From Rutidosis leptorrhynchoides (Eukaryota; Streptophyta; Magnoliopsida; Asterales; Asteraceae), in assembly GCF_046630445.1 (NCBI RefSeq), contig NC_092341.1, positions 1,867,501-1,931,500 on the forward strand: a stretch of DNA of 64,000 nt, given 5' to 3'. Made by a program: the position numbers and the translations under genes. The notes beneath the pieces were generated by a model that was not told the DNA's origin, searched no databases, and was given only the letters and a program-made list of their open reading frames with translations. This document shows positions 33,653-48,031 of the stretch, piece by piece (the stretch's first letter is position 1; the number at the start of each line of letters is the position of its first letter).

Positions 33653-33654
33653 GT

Positions 33655-33666
33655 TGGTATCAGAGC
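33655..33666 (+). promoter_or_regulatory. Primer binding site, outer element
   Basis: TGGTATCAGAGC, complementary to the 3' end of initiator tRNA-Met, two bases after the LTR end. Confidence 0.92.
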
Positions 33667-34062
33667 GGTGGTCTTAGTGAACCAGGTCTGCATTAGTGTG
33701 TCTAACTGATAAGTCGTTAGGATGCATTAGTGAGTCTGGACTTCGACCGTGTCTACATGTCAAAAGTTTTGTTTATCATTTCATGTCGAAAATTATCTGC
33801 TTATCATTCTTAGGGAATCACTTGCTTATCATTCCTAATCTAGACATATCTTACTGCCTGGATTGCATGAATAGTGTACAGACAAAAATTCATATCTTAG
33901 CGTATCTATTACTGTAGACTTTGCCTGACAGCTTTCGTAGATTCCTCCGTAACTTATGGGATTTTAGTATTATATATGCATATGTAAATTATGTATTACA
34001 GGGTACTAATCTACATCCTATAATCTATTTCTTATCGAAAATCCTTCATATGATCATACGAG

Positions 34063-34558
34063 ATGAATCCCTCAACCAGTTCGAATTCCTCAGATTCCGA
34101 CAGCTATTCCGATATGGAGTTTCACCTAAGCTCCGAAAGCAGTGTCACCAGAATAAATCAACCAATTCATCTGATGAGTTCGTAGCCTACTTAAGCATTG
34201 GAGAAAAAAAGAAGGTGATCCTTTCTATCAACCAAATTCACCTCTTGGCGGTGAACCTGAAGTACTTACCGGCGAACCTGTTCGAGATACTATTTTCACC
34301 CTCATTTCCCGAATATCTCGCCATGATTATATTCTATCTAAAATTCTAAACCTCATTCGTCCGCTCGTCCGAACCGACAATCATCCCAGCGTAATAGAAG
34401 AAGTCAATGAGCTTTGCGCTCGAGTAGTGGCTCTGGAGAATATGGTGCAAAATGTACCAGCTTCAGCAACATCACCGGTACCAACAGTACCACCAGTAAC
34501 AGCACCAGTACCATCAACAATCCATGCCCCAACATCTCATCCTATATCTCGAGCATAA
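34063..34558 (+). pseudogene. Ser/Asp-rich coiled-coil ORF, outer element, frameshifted
   Basis: Homologue of the ORF at 27171-27617. It starts MNPSTSSNSSDSDSYSDM, loses frame near 34180-34205, where a block corresponding to the WMNWGW motif is also missing, and continues in another frame with KEGDPFYQPN, RDTIFTLISRISRHDYILS and EEVNELCARVVALENMV, ending in a Pro/Thr/Val-rich tail at TAA 34556-34558. The frame break makes this copy non-functional. The conserved C-terminal heptads suggest the coiled coil was the important part. Confidence 0.65.
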
Positions 34559-34790
34559 TCATCGTTCTACATGACGTTCTATATCATTTATCTTCATTCT
34601 ATATGACGATTATGTAATCTCTAATGTTTTAGAGATTATATATTCTTGTTCTAACGGTAAATCAAATGAGTTTAATATCATATTGACTCATTAAATCCAT
34701 GATTACATCTGAAGAAAATAGATATGTATATATTTTCATAAAGATTGTAATTAAAAATTCTTTCGTATAAACTGTTAATGGTGAAAATAT

Positions 34791-34805
34791 TTTAACGGGT
34801 AGGTA
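34791..34805 (+). promoter_or_regulatory. Internal PPT-like motif, outer element
   Basis: TTTAACGGGTAGGTA is identical to the 15-mer preceding both LTRs of this family (20430-20444 and 37466-37480). Confidence 0.45.
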
Positions 34806-35011
34806 ATACCCGAGGAATATTTAGATTTCACATTAATAAGTTACACTGTACAATCTTCGATTCTGATTCAACAGTCATTCACTATCCTACTTACATCCAT
34901 AGATATATGAATCCGTTCATCGCAGAATAACCATTTTCATCCAATTTCATATTTGGATTTTGATTTATCAGAATTCAACAAGTGGCATAATGAAGAAAAC
35001 ATTTGACAAAA

Positions 35012-35477
35012 TAAAATTTGTTAGAAACAAACAAATTAACTATGAGAAATTTTGTTAAGAATCCACACTAACTTTTCCTAGCTAATTGTTCCTAGCTAAC
35101 TGATTACATTTTATTTATCGCAATTTAATTATCGCAATTTAATTCTCGCAATTTCATTTATCGTCATTTAATTTATGTTAATTATTTTACGCACTTTAAA
35201 TATCGGGACACGCATACAAGTTTTTGACATATCATATCGACGCATCTATATATATTATTTGGAATCACCATAGACACTCTATATGCAGTAATGATCGAGT
35301 TCTCTATACAGGGTTGAGGTTGATTCTACAATAATATATATAGTTTGAGTTGTGATCGAGTCTGAGACGTATGCGGGTCACGACATGTATTAATTAATTC
35401 GAATATTATATATTAAACTATATATGAATTATTGGACTGTAAACTATGGACTATCGACTATGGACTAATAATATTGA
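35012..35477. mobile_element. Foreign insert of about 466 bp in the outer internal region
   Basis: The inner element reads continuously from GAAGAAAACATTGGACAA into TTAAAATGAATT. In the outer copy this is split by about 466 bases flanked by GACAA and AACAA (one mismatch). The insert carries TTATCGCAATTTAATT repeats like those in the Athila LTR at 11000-11060, so it is probably an LTR fragment of another gypsy family. Its ends are not certain. Confidence 0.5.
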
Positions 35478-36001
35478 ACAATTAAAATGAATTAAAATAT
35501 TGATTATAACATATAAAACTGAACAATCCTTCAAGTTTGCCACTTGATTTCATCTTAAACCTCATTTGTATCTTGACGATTCTAATCTGCGTTCAAACCT
35601 TTCATGATACTTGAAAACACCTCAATCAAGAGGATGAACCAACCGCACATCATCTACGGAAGAAAAGATTGATGCGTATAGTTATGCATCTGAAAACACT
35701 CGGAACCTGACTAAACGTCTCACACGTATCTGTGCTAGCTCTTTTGGCATTATTATTACTGAAAATAACATTGAAATTCCTTCTCCAATTAGACAGTTTT
35801 GTCACAGCTCCAACAAGTCAACTTCGACTTTTTGTTCAAAATAACCTTATTATAACCTTGATATATACGCGTGCTCGTTTATTGTTACCAGAGAACCTTT
35901 TATATTTCACCATACTACCATCAGCGTTTAATCATCTAAAAACACACTTCTCCTGAGAACACCTCGGATTGATAACCAACGATTCAGATATGGCTGCATT
36001 A

Positions 36002-36232
36002 AATGCAGATGAAACAATAAAATTGTAGATAGTCTAAATGGCCAAAAGTTTAATGATAAAGAATGGAGTGTTGGGAACGCTCGATAGAAAATTTGGTACT
36101 GAAAAACAGATTGAGTTAACCATGAAGGAGACCAAGGACAAAGATAAGGACCAAACCCTATATTCAAAGAATCCAGGTAATTCTGGATCCGCCGAAATCT
36201 TTAGAGAATACCTTGCTCCGAAGTCATGTTAA
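36002..36232 (+). pseudogene. Captured poly(A)-binding protein fragment, outer element
   Basis: Starting with NADETIK, the + strand gives DSLNGQKFNDKEWSVGNA, matching the RRM3 end and linker of plant poly(A)-binding proteins. After stops and a frame change it continues [20 protein letters not shown] and IFREYLAP, which fit the linker and the beginning of RRM4 (family wording SMKEA, LYVKNLDD, LRELFAP). Frame breaks show that it is not translated as a PABP. It is in the sense orientation of the element and homologous to the inner copy at 25760-25990. A truncated third copy is at 19393-19470. Confidence 0.72.
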
Positions 36233-36835
36233 AACCTTGCGGAAAAAAATTTTCCTTATCAACTTTTGAACTTAGAAATTCTAAAATATCATCATAAATA
36301 TCTTCGATATTTCTGAGGATATTTTTATAAATATTATTGTCCGAAATTATCTTCCTCTTCGTGTTTTCTGTATTTCATTATATTGGAAACTTTTGTAAAA
36401 TCTAAGAATGAATTATGAATGAATTGTAGAGAAGTGTTGGGAATTGAAGCATGAGTTAGTATGATATAATAACGCCCGGCCAACGTGATTATATTACAGT
36501 AAGTCATGCTGAGTTTCTATTGAAACCTGATGATGGTTCACAGTAGATCATACCATTATCATGTGTCATGTTACATAACTCTTTCATTCTACTTAACTTC
36601 TGAACATATCAAGAAAATGTATTCTTGATAGTTCTATCTTCCGTGATATTGATAAATTTGAAAATCAAATCGTGCTATCACGTTCCTTCCTGCTTAGAAC
36701 ATTATAATCATTCGAAATTCTGAATCTACGAGTTCTGGACGATTATTCGCTTGACTTGAAGTCGAGAAGAGAAAACAAAAGCATAGAGCTTCGAAAAATA
36801 CGGGGGAATATAAAGCTCGATAACAACACATAAAA

Positions 36836-37009
36836 TTACAAACCGTGTATATCAATGTTTATCGCAACATAAAGACACGGGAGAATTAAAAACATTACAA
36901 CCCCAAGGGCGAAGTAGAAGAAAACAGATTCCTCCGGTGATAAATAGAAAAGGAGGATGATTGTTGCGAGAGTGAGGATAAGAACAAGAATCAGAACTGG
37001 ATTAAGCAT
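36836..37009 (-). CDS. Antisense two-membrane-span microprotein, outer element
   Basis: A 57-codon ORF opposite to the element's transcription, homologous to 24874-25047 without any indel. The protein begins MLNPVLILVLILTL and has the same SPEES turn, the second span with MFLILPCLYVAI, and the IDIHGL end. The first span is Leu/Ile/Val-rich; the N-terminus lacks a cleavable signal site that I can see, so a hairpin membrane protein is more likely than a secreted one. Non-identical residues are mostly conservative (I/V, L/F). The ORF lies 350 bases from the LTR. The third, truncated copy of the internal region has lost this unit by deletion. Function unknown. Confidence 0.7.
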   Translation of the reverse strand: MLNPVLILVLILTLATIILLFYLSPEESVFFYFALGVVMFLILPCLYVAINIDIHGL

Positions 37010-37077
37010 TTTCACAATCCTTTGAATTTAGGAATTGAGTATAGAAGTGGTGAAAACTAATGGAACGGAAAAGGTAA

Positions 37078-37084
37078 ATTTATA
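37078..37084 (-). promoter_or_regulatory. TATA box of the antisense ORF, outer element
   Basis: TATAAATTTACC on the - strand (37073-37084), 75 bases before the ATG; the same 12-mer stands before the homologous ORF of the inner element. Confidence 0.6.
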
Positions 37085-37465
37085 ATGGAAATATCAGACG
37101 GAGTAATCGAGGCATATCACCGTATTTAATTAAAGAGATCCTAATTTCCTTATTCGCCGAAGAATCAAATCTTTTAGATTTTGAAGATTTTCTTTAAATC
37201 CCTTGAATTCCGAAATTCAACCAAAACAATGTCAAAAGTTAATAGGCATCCTATTTTTTTTAAATTCAACCACGTCTACGTCAAAAGTTATGACGAACTT
37301 TATCTCCCTAATTCACTCTTTTGTGATAGCTTCATTCATACGTTTTGAGTAATCGAATTGTTTAATCTAATAATGATAAAACTATATTTATCAACTCATA
37401 ATCGTCATAAAAACATTCTTAGTGTTAGCCATGACGACCTCACTCAAATTTCGGGACGAAATTTC

Positions 37466-37481
37466 TTTAACGGGTAGGTAC
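37466..37481 (+). promoter_or_regulatory. Polypurine context before the outer 3' LTR
   Basis: TTTAACGGGTAGGTAC directly before TGTGACGACCC; preceded by TTTCGGGACGAAATTTC, wording also found at the 3' end of chromovirus internal regions. Confidence 0.65.
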
Positions 37482-41233
<3,752 letters not shown>

Positions 41234-43564
41234 GAATTGAACCTCCCTTAGCCAAAATTCACATTTGGAGAACTTAGCATACAACTTCTCCTTTCGTAAC
41301 GTCTTCAATACTTCACGCAAATGACGCTCATGTTCGTTCATACTTTTCGAATAAACAAGTATATCGTCGATGAACACAATTACTGACTTGTCCAACATAG
41401 GTTGGCACACTCGATTCATAAGGTCCATGAATGCCGTCGGTGCATTCGTGAGACCAAAAGGCATAACTACGAATTCAAAATGCCCATAACGCGTTCGAAA
41501 AGCCATTTTCTCGATGTCTTCCTCACGGACCCGCATTTGGTGATAGTCGGATCGTAGGCCGATTTTAGAGAAATACGTTGCACCTTGGAGTTGATCAAAA
41601 AAATCATCAATCCGAGGTAATGGATAACGATTCTTGATCGTCACTTTATTTAACTCTCGATAATCGATGCACATCCGCATACTACCATTCTTCTTCTTTA
41701 CAAATAAAACCGGAGGTTCCCATGGCGAAGCACTCGGTCGAATAAAACCCTTCTCAAGCAACTCTTGGGTTTGATTTAACAACTCTTGCATTTCCATCGG
41801 CGCTAAACGATAAGGAGTTTTAGCAATGGGAGTAGCTCCCGGAACCAACTCAATGCGAAATTCAACTTGTCTTTCCGCCGGAACACCCGGTAACTCGTCC
41901 GGAAAAACGTCTTCGAATTCACTAACCACCGGAATTTCATGAATGGGTGGTGACTCATCACGAGTATCAATAACATGGGCAAGAAAGGCCCTGCCACCAC
42001 TATCGAGGAGACTACGTGCCCGTGCAAAAGTGCATATCGGCACAAGTCTTCTACGCTTATCACCGTGAATAATTAACTCTCCCCCACTTGGGGTCTTCAC
42101 ACGAATAAATTTTTCATGGCATGCAATATCGGCTCTATTATGATCGAGCCAATCCATACCCACAACAATATCAAAATCGCCCAAGGTCATCGGAATGAGA
42201 TCTATCTTAAAGTTTTCGGCACCAAACACGACATCACAATTTTTACACACATCAACTACTAGCACCGTCTTGCCGTCCGCTATTTCGACTTCTACCGGAC
42301 GACTTAACTTAGCTAACGGTCTATTAAATTTAGGCACAAATTTAGGAGACACAAACGACAAATTTGCACCGCTATCGAAAAGAATCTTTGCCGGATTAGA
42401 ATTGACCATGAAAGTACCTGAAACAACTTCGTTCGATTGTTTGGCTTCATTATTGGTCATCAAATAGTTGCGAATCCTAGCCGTACCCGCAGCCTTCTCT
42501 AACCGCTTCACATTATCGTTTCGCAAATCGGGACACTCCGGCTTCTTATGCCCTTCTTTTCCGCAATTAAAACAAGTGACCTTGTTTCCGAAAGATGGTT
42601 TAGGACATTCACGAGCCATATGACCCGGTTGCCCACAATTGTAGCACGCATAAGAAAAACCCCCGGAAGCGCCCTTCTTCGCGCTATTAACACTCTCGGA
42701 ACCCTTCTTATTCTTGTTCTTCTTGTTTGAAAAGTTAGAATGACTAGAACCTTCAAACTTTCTTTTGGAAAATGTGAAATCGCTTTTTCTTGGAACATCC
42801 GGCTCAAAACCCAGAGCCAATTCAAATAACTCATCAAAAGACTTAGCCATACCCCGACTAATCTTGCCCTTGAACTCATCATTCAAAGTACGGTAGAAAT
42901 CTTTCATTAGCTTGTGATCGTCACCCACATATTCCAGACAAAAATGAGTTTTCGCCAAAAAGGTAGACTTGAGTGTGACTACGTCCATTGAACCTTGTTG
43001 CAAATGGTGCAACTCGTCCCGGATTCTATCAAGATCGGAAGAAGTTCGGTATTCTCTAAAGAATTCCTTCTTAAACTTCTCCCATGTCAACCTCATGCAT
43101 TGCTCTTCACCATATAAATTGATTTTATCGTCCCACCACAACTTGGCTTCTTCCCTCAACATACTAGAACCATACCTCGCCTTCTTTTCGGGAGGACACT
43201 CCGCGGTACGGAAAGCCCCCTCGATATCGGAAATCCAACACGTGCTTTTCAACGGATCTCGCACCCAATTAAACATCGGGGGTTGAGCGTCCTTGAAGTT
43301 CTTGTAGTGAAAGTCCCGCCTCCCTTCGCCTCCTTCACCATGAGGATAAACATTTCTAGCGTCAAGTTCCTCTTCGACAGTGGCCTTCATTCGTTCATTA
43401 ATTAAATCGGTTATTTGCTCGTCAACTGATTCTTTGAAAACTTTCCTCACTCTAACAAGAAAATCCTCCTTGTAGTTCTTTAAGATGGCCTCAACCTTGG
43501 CCGTGAATTCGGAGTCCTCGCTTGTACCTCCGATATCGTTATCGTGTCCGTTTCTCGTCTTCAT
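41234..43564 (-). pseudogene. Tekay gag, protease and reverse transcriptase, truncated by the insertion
   Basis: One open frame of 777 codons. Gag occupies roughly residues 1-350, with the capsid motif WWDDK and two zinc knuckles, [14 protein letters not shown] (307-320) and [14 protein letters not shown] (331-344). Protease follows with catalytic FDSGAN (about 397) and VGMDWL. RT starts near 590 with [42 protein letters not shown] and FIDDILVYS. In the motif that normally carries the first catalytic Asp this copy reads [13 protein letters not shown], with Gly in place of Asp, so the enzyme should be dead. The frame ends abruptly at EVQF, where the inserted LTR begins. The rest of pol is at 17703-19390. 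Confidence 0.93.
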
Positions 43565-43931
43565 TCTATAAAACGGAAAAAGTTAAACAAAGAACGAAAG
43601 GACATAACACGTAAGTATACATGTGCACCACGCCTCCCCATCTTGCTCAACAATCGTCGTACATTGCTTGTTTGATACGATTTGCACCCGTAACAACGGT
43701 AGCTAATCGTTGTTACGCGAGCACGTCGCATTAACTCGCTAGTACCACGTCTATCTTGCTTGATGATTGCTAAAACAACACAAAGCAATTAGTGCATGAT
43801 TAATTCACATAAACACTAGCACTAACAATTCCCTTTCCGACCCAAAGTCCTACAAGTCCCGCATAAAGCGTACACACAGTAAAGTCTAAGTCTAGGCACC
43901 TATCTCAAGTCGCCTAAATCCTTTAAACCAT
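43565..43931 (-). other. Tekay 5' leader
   Basis: Untranslated leader between primer site and gag. A 75-codon frame at 43561-43788 overlaps the gag start by 4 bases and has no recognisable content. Confidence 0.6.
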
Positions 43932-43943
43932 GCTCTGATACCA
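43932..43943 (-). promoter_or_regulatory. Tekay primer binding site
   Basis: TGGTATCAGAGC on the - strand, complementary to initiator tRNA-Met, next to the 5' LTR. Confidence 0.93.
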
Positions 43944-43945
43944 CT

Positions 43946-45982
43946 TGTAACAACCCCAAACCAAAACACAAACGAACCCGCGGAAAATATCAAAATAAAA
44001 AAAAAATTGTTTGTTCAGCATCTAGGGCGGCGCGCCAGACCCCCGCGCGGCGCGCCAAACTGGTCTGTCCCAAAAGTCTTGAAATGCGAAAAAGATTGGC
44101 CACTTCCCGACATAATTAGACAAAACGCTTTTAACAACATATTCAAATATGTAAAACTAACACATTCCATTAATAAAAATGAGTTTTACGAAGCGGGGCC
44201 CACATCGGCCGTTTTACGAGTTTTATACAAAATATGACTTTCGACCATCAAAAGTTTAAGTACAAAACTACACTACGAGCATGGTGTTTGGGATTAAACT
44301 ACCCAAGTCTCGGTCAAACTCTAAAAGCTAATATCTCCAAAAGCGTTCCCTAACAACAACGGGATCTTTAATCCAAGATGATGCCCTTACCCTTGTCCAC
44401 AACCGAACCTATAAAAAGGTAAACAACGAGAGGGTAAGCTAACGCTTAGTGAATGCAATAATTATAGACATACATATATAATATACCTACTTGCAATCAC
44501 TTACTCAAACACCGCATACATGCTAGCAACACAATTAGCTTATAATCTCGAATACGAGCTAGAAATCTCCAATACCACAAGCTAGCATAGCAACGCATAT
44601 AAATATAACTCGAATAATATAATATGCTTACACTTACAACACAATAACCATGGTTAACCAATCGTACAAGGGAATGGCGCCCGCGAAAGGCCATCGGAGT
44701 TCATAACATCCATTAGTGTACTTAGCACCTCGTATCACTAACCCCCGGGTGGCATCTTAACACCTCGATACTTCACCCTCGGGTGGCGTCTTAACACCTC
44801 GACACTTCACCCTTTATTATTTTACGGAGTGGTGTCTTAACACTTCGACACTACACCCCTAGGTGGCATCTTAACACCTCGATGCTTCATCCCGAGTGGC
44901 ATCTTAACACCTCGATGCTTCACTCATCACGTGAAACTTGGTGTCTTAGCACCTCGACACTACACATTTCACGCTACAACAAATAGATACATTAAATACC
45001 TACACATATAATTATTCCACTCACCTTACGCCTTCGGTGAATCGATAACCAAGCTTGAAACTTCAAGGTAACACACCTATTACAAAGTACATATAATCAT
45101 TCATTCATTCAAGTTGGTCAAACTCACACACTCACCATTACTAGGTCATTTTGACCCATTTGGACACTTAACCCTAAAATTGGGTCAACTCACACCAAAA
45201 CCCTAATATTAGCCAAGATAGGTTTAAAACACATTTCAACACAAGGCTTATGCATTAATCACAAACATTAACAAACTTAGGTCCATTTTGACCCATTTGA
45301 CCAATTTAAAGTCAACACACTCATTTTGGGTCATTCATTAACCCACACAACACCCATTTACATACATATTGGTGTGCTAGCAATTTACTAACTAATTAAG
45401 TTCATAAACATCAATTTAACACTTTGAAAACCCTAGTTAGTCACCTTGGGTCTACATGACCCAATTCGACCCAAAAACCCCTAATTCACTAACAAATGAG
45501 TTTTATGTGCAACACTATCCAAACCCTATCCCTTAATACAATTAAACAAGGAAGTTAAGATTAGAGCATACCACTACTACCAAAACGAAGCTAGAGGATA
45601 GATGAACAACTTTAAAGCTTGCACTTAGACCCGATTCAACCTTCTTCTTCCTTATTTTGAGCTCTCTCACTCTAGAAAAACCCTCTCTCTCTAAAATTGA
45701 ATGGATGAGGTTGATGTAGGTGGAAATGGATTTAATGAGGCCCCAACAACTGGTTTAGGGCCTTAAAGTCGGACCCCATGTGATTTTACCAATTTATCCC
45801 CAAAATATCTAATTTTAAAAGGAAGTGAGCTGTCACAGCATATCGGCGCGCCGGGCCAAATGGCTGCGCGGCGCGCCAGTCGCCCAGTCCAGATTCTGCC
45901 TTTTATTTAAAATATGAAACGAACACCCACTCAACCCATACCGTATTTACACATATGTACGATGAAATAATAGGGTCTTACA
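43946..45982 (-). repeat. Tekay 5' LTR, 2037 bp
   Basis: Partner of 15652-17690, with many scattered differences (a few percent by eye). It carries the GGCGCGCC dyads (44029-44036, 44049-44056), an E2F-like TTTGGCGCG on the - strand (44051-44059), and the seven-unit hairpin array at 44710-44973. Confidence 0.92.
44710..44973 (-). repeat. Seven-unit hairpin array, second Tekay LTR
   Basis: Same array as 16417-16680. In unit 2 this copy reads GCATC/GATAC where the other has lost pairing, so this copy is nearer the ancestral form. Confidence 0.68.
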
Positions 45983-46262
45983 TTTATATGGGGCGAACAT
46001 AACGTGTTTTATCGCGAAGATCAAATAACATTTGCGTAGAATATAATTTTTTGATTTTTAAAAGGCATATATGTATTTATCTATCAAAAATAGTAAATAA
46101 ACTATACGATAACACTCGATAAAATTTCAACTAACCACATAATATACTTATATAAAAATATTGATATTTGTATTAGCATTGAGATGAATAACAATTAAAC
46201 TATATAATATATAATATAAAAATTATAACAATTACAGACAAAGACTATAGTCTATAAAAATA
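45983..46262. other. AT-rich intergenic DNA
   Basis: Flank of the Tekay element beginning with the target duplication TTTAT. I see no gene or repeat structure in it. Confidence 0.5.
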
Positions 46263-46512
46263 CTCATTCCGTCCAAAAATAATTGTTCCGTTTGACTTTT
46301 TAAAGTCTTTCTTTTAAATCTTAACTTTAAATATTATTATTTGTGCTATATAACAATTGAGAAAATTGTATGAATAGATTCGGTTTTGAAATGTGTTTTT
46401 AATGATATAATTTTCATTAAATATTATATAATACAAACAAACTTATTTAAGGTCAAAGTATAAGAAAGATTCAAAAAGTTAAAATGGGCCCATAATTTTG
46501 AAACGGAGGGAG
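46263..46512. mobile_element. Stowaway MITE (Tc1/mariner), 250 bp
   Basis: Terminal inverted repeats CTCATTCCGTCC (left) and GAAACGGAGGGAG (right), which match the Stowaway end CTCCCTCCGT with a few changes, flanked by TA on both sides (46261-46262, 46513-46514). The inside is AT-rich and has no transposase. Confidence 0.85.
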
Positions 46513-46514
46513 TA

Positions 46515-47334
46515 TATGGTAAATAAAAGTGAAAATTGTAGACCTTAGAGTTGCGAGCGTTCAAGATTTTTAAATCAACTAAATAAGAGTCCGTATCAAA
46601 GATATATGATCAAAAATGGTGACAACTCGCAAATTTTGTTAACGTTCACCATTTTCATCATGTCCCCTTCATATGAACTTAAAGGATTACATAAGAATCC
46701 AATTTGATTGATTCAAATGCTAAAAGTTTGTAACTCAAAGGACTACAAATTTCATTACATTACTCAAATTTTTGAAGGAGAACCACTCCTTACCCTTCTT
46801 AAAGTTCGCCCTTGCTTTTATCTTTACACAACTAATATATAGTAAAATATTCATTGAATAAGATTAACATAGTTTATCATGATGTCTTATGTGCGAGTGG
46901 TCCGTGCTGGAGAATGAGCTTTTTTTACTTAAAGGTAGAAAGAATGATTGTCTACATTTCATTACTCTCATACCATATTATTGTTAAACTGAATATTATT
47001 GTTGTGTTGTGGTTTTATTAAACATTCTCGTTTAAGGATATCAAAGAGTCTCGTTAACTTTAAAATTGTGAATTTGAGTGGTAGTAGTGGATAAAAATAA
47101 GTGTGTCGTGTTCAAAAGCAAAGATGGGTTAAAAATTCTTATCACCAAATAAAGGGATCTGGTGTTCATCCGACTAGTCAAAGGTTTGAAAACATGGAAA
47201 CTAAACATAAATTATAAGATTCATGGGTACAACCATCCATCGTTTTGGTCACCAACATACTCAAATGTTGTATATTATATTATATTATATTATATTATAT
47301 TATATTATATATATAATATAATTTTAATTTTAAT
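46515..47334. other. Intergenic DNA with a possible LINE tail
   Basis: At about 46890-47020 the wording GATTGTCTACATTTCATTAC and a following ATTGTTGTGTTG resemble the LINE 3' end at 14860-15060, more diverged. A TATAT/TTATA microsatellite (about 47268-47312) precedes the MITE. No gene is supported; a 85-codon frame at 47162-47419 runs across the MITE and is spurious. Confidence 0.4.
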
Positions 47335-47343
47335 TTTAATTAT

Positions 47344-47466
47344 GGGGGATAATTCTCACACACTGTTTTTTGATCCTCACACACCAATTTACTTGAACTC
47401 CTCCCTAATAATAGGGTAAAAGGGTGTGTGAGGATCAAAAAACAGTGTGTGTGAGAATCATCCCCC
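47344..47466. mobile_element. Foldback MITE, probably Mutator-like, 123 bp
   Basis: Arms of 42 and 44 bases starting GGGGGAT and containing TCACACACTGTTTTTTGATC are inverted copies differing by one base and one 2-base indel, around a loop of about 37 bases. Perfect 9-bp target duplications TTTAATTAT flank it (47335-47343, 47467-47475). A 9-bp duplication with long arms points to the Mutator superfamily. Confidence 0.8.
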
Positions 47467-47475
47467 TTTAATTAT

Positions 47476-48031
47476 TCATTAAATAACGGAGTATTATTAA
47501 ATATTGTGATATTTATTATCTATTTTTATTTATTATTATTCTTATAAAAAAAACGGTTTGGTCATCTGGTGACTGACTTCCATTTTGTTTAGTTTATCCA
47601 ATATCCAATATATCATCATCACTTTCTTCACTCTTCATTTATCGTTATCACAACCATACTTATAAGTTCAACTTCTCGTATCTTTGCAAGATGTCATTCA
47701 TCGAATAATAATCTAATTAAACTGCAAGTATCACGAATTCCGTGAATAAAAACCTTCTCCATTTAATCTTCTTTCATTATTCCATAAAAAAACATAAATT
47801 AATCCTTCCACTATTTCAAAACCCCTCTTCCTAATTGCCCATTCTCTTTCCTCCAAATCCAGTTTATCTCTTAATAATCCTGCAAACTATCAGAAACACC
47901 TTCCTCCGATTCATATTTATTTTCTTTTTATCAATATTTGAGCTTTTACCTAAATCCCCCTATTGGGTTTCCATATAAACCAGAAACCCACCTAAAAGTC
48001 TGTAACTTCACATAAAATTTTCAACCTGAAG
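47476..48031 (+). promoter_or_regulatory. Upstream region of the ATL gene
   Basis: Between the MITE and the ATG. CATATAAACC at about 47972-47981 could be a TATA box, but that would leave a very short leader, so transcription may start further upstream. No other element recognised. Confidence 0.35.

Larger units (their letters stand above)
33653..37481 (+). other. Internal region of the outer non-autonomous element
   Basis: Order on the + strand: primer site, leader with repeated GCTTATCATT wording, broken coiled-coil ORF, internal PPT-like motif, a foreign insert of about 466 bases, poly(A)-binding-protein-like fragment, conserved untranslated stretch, an antisense ORF on the - strand, polypurine context. 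It follows the same plan as the inner element. Confidence 0.75.
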
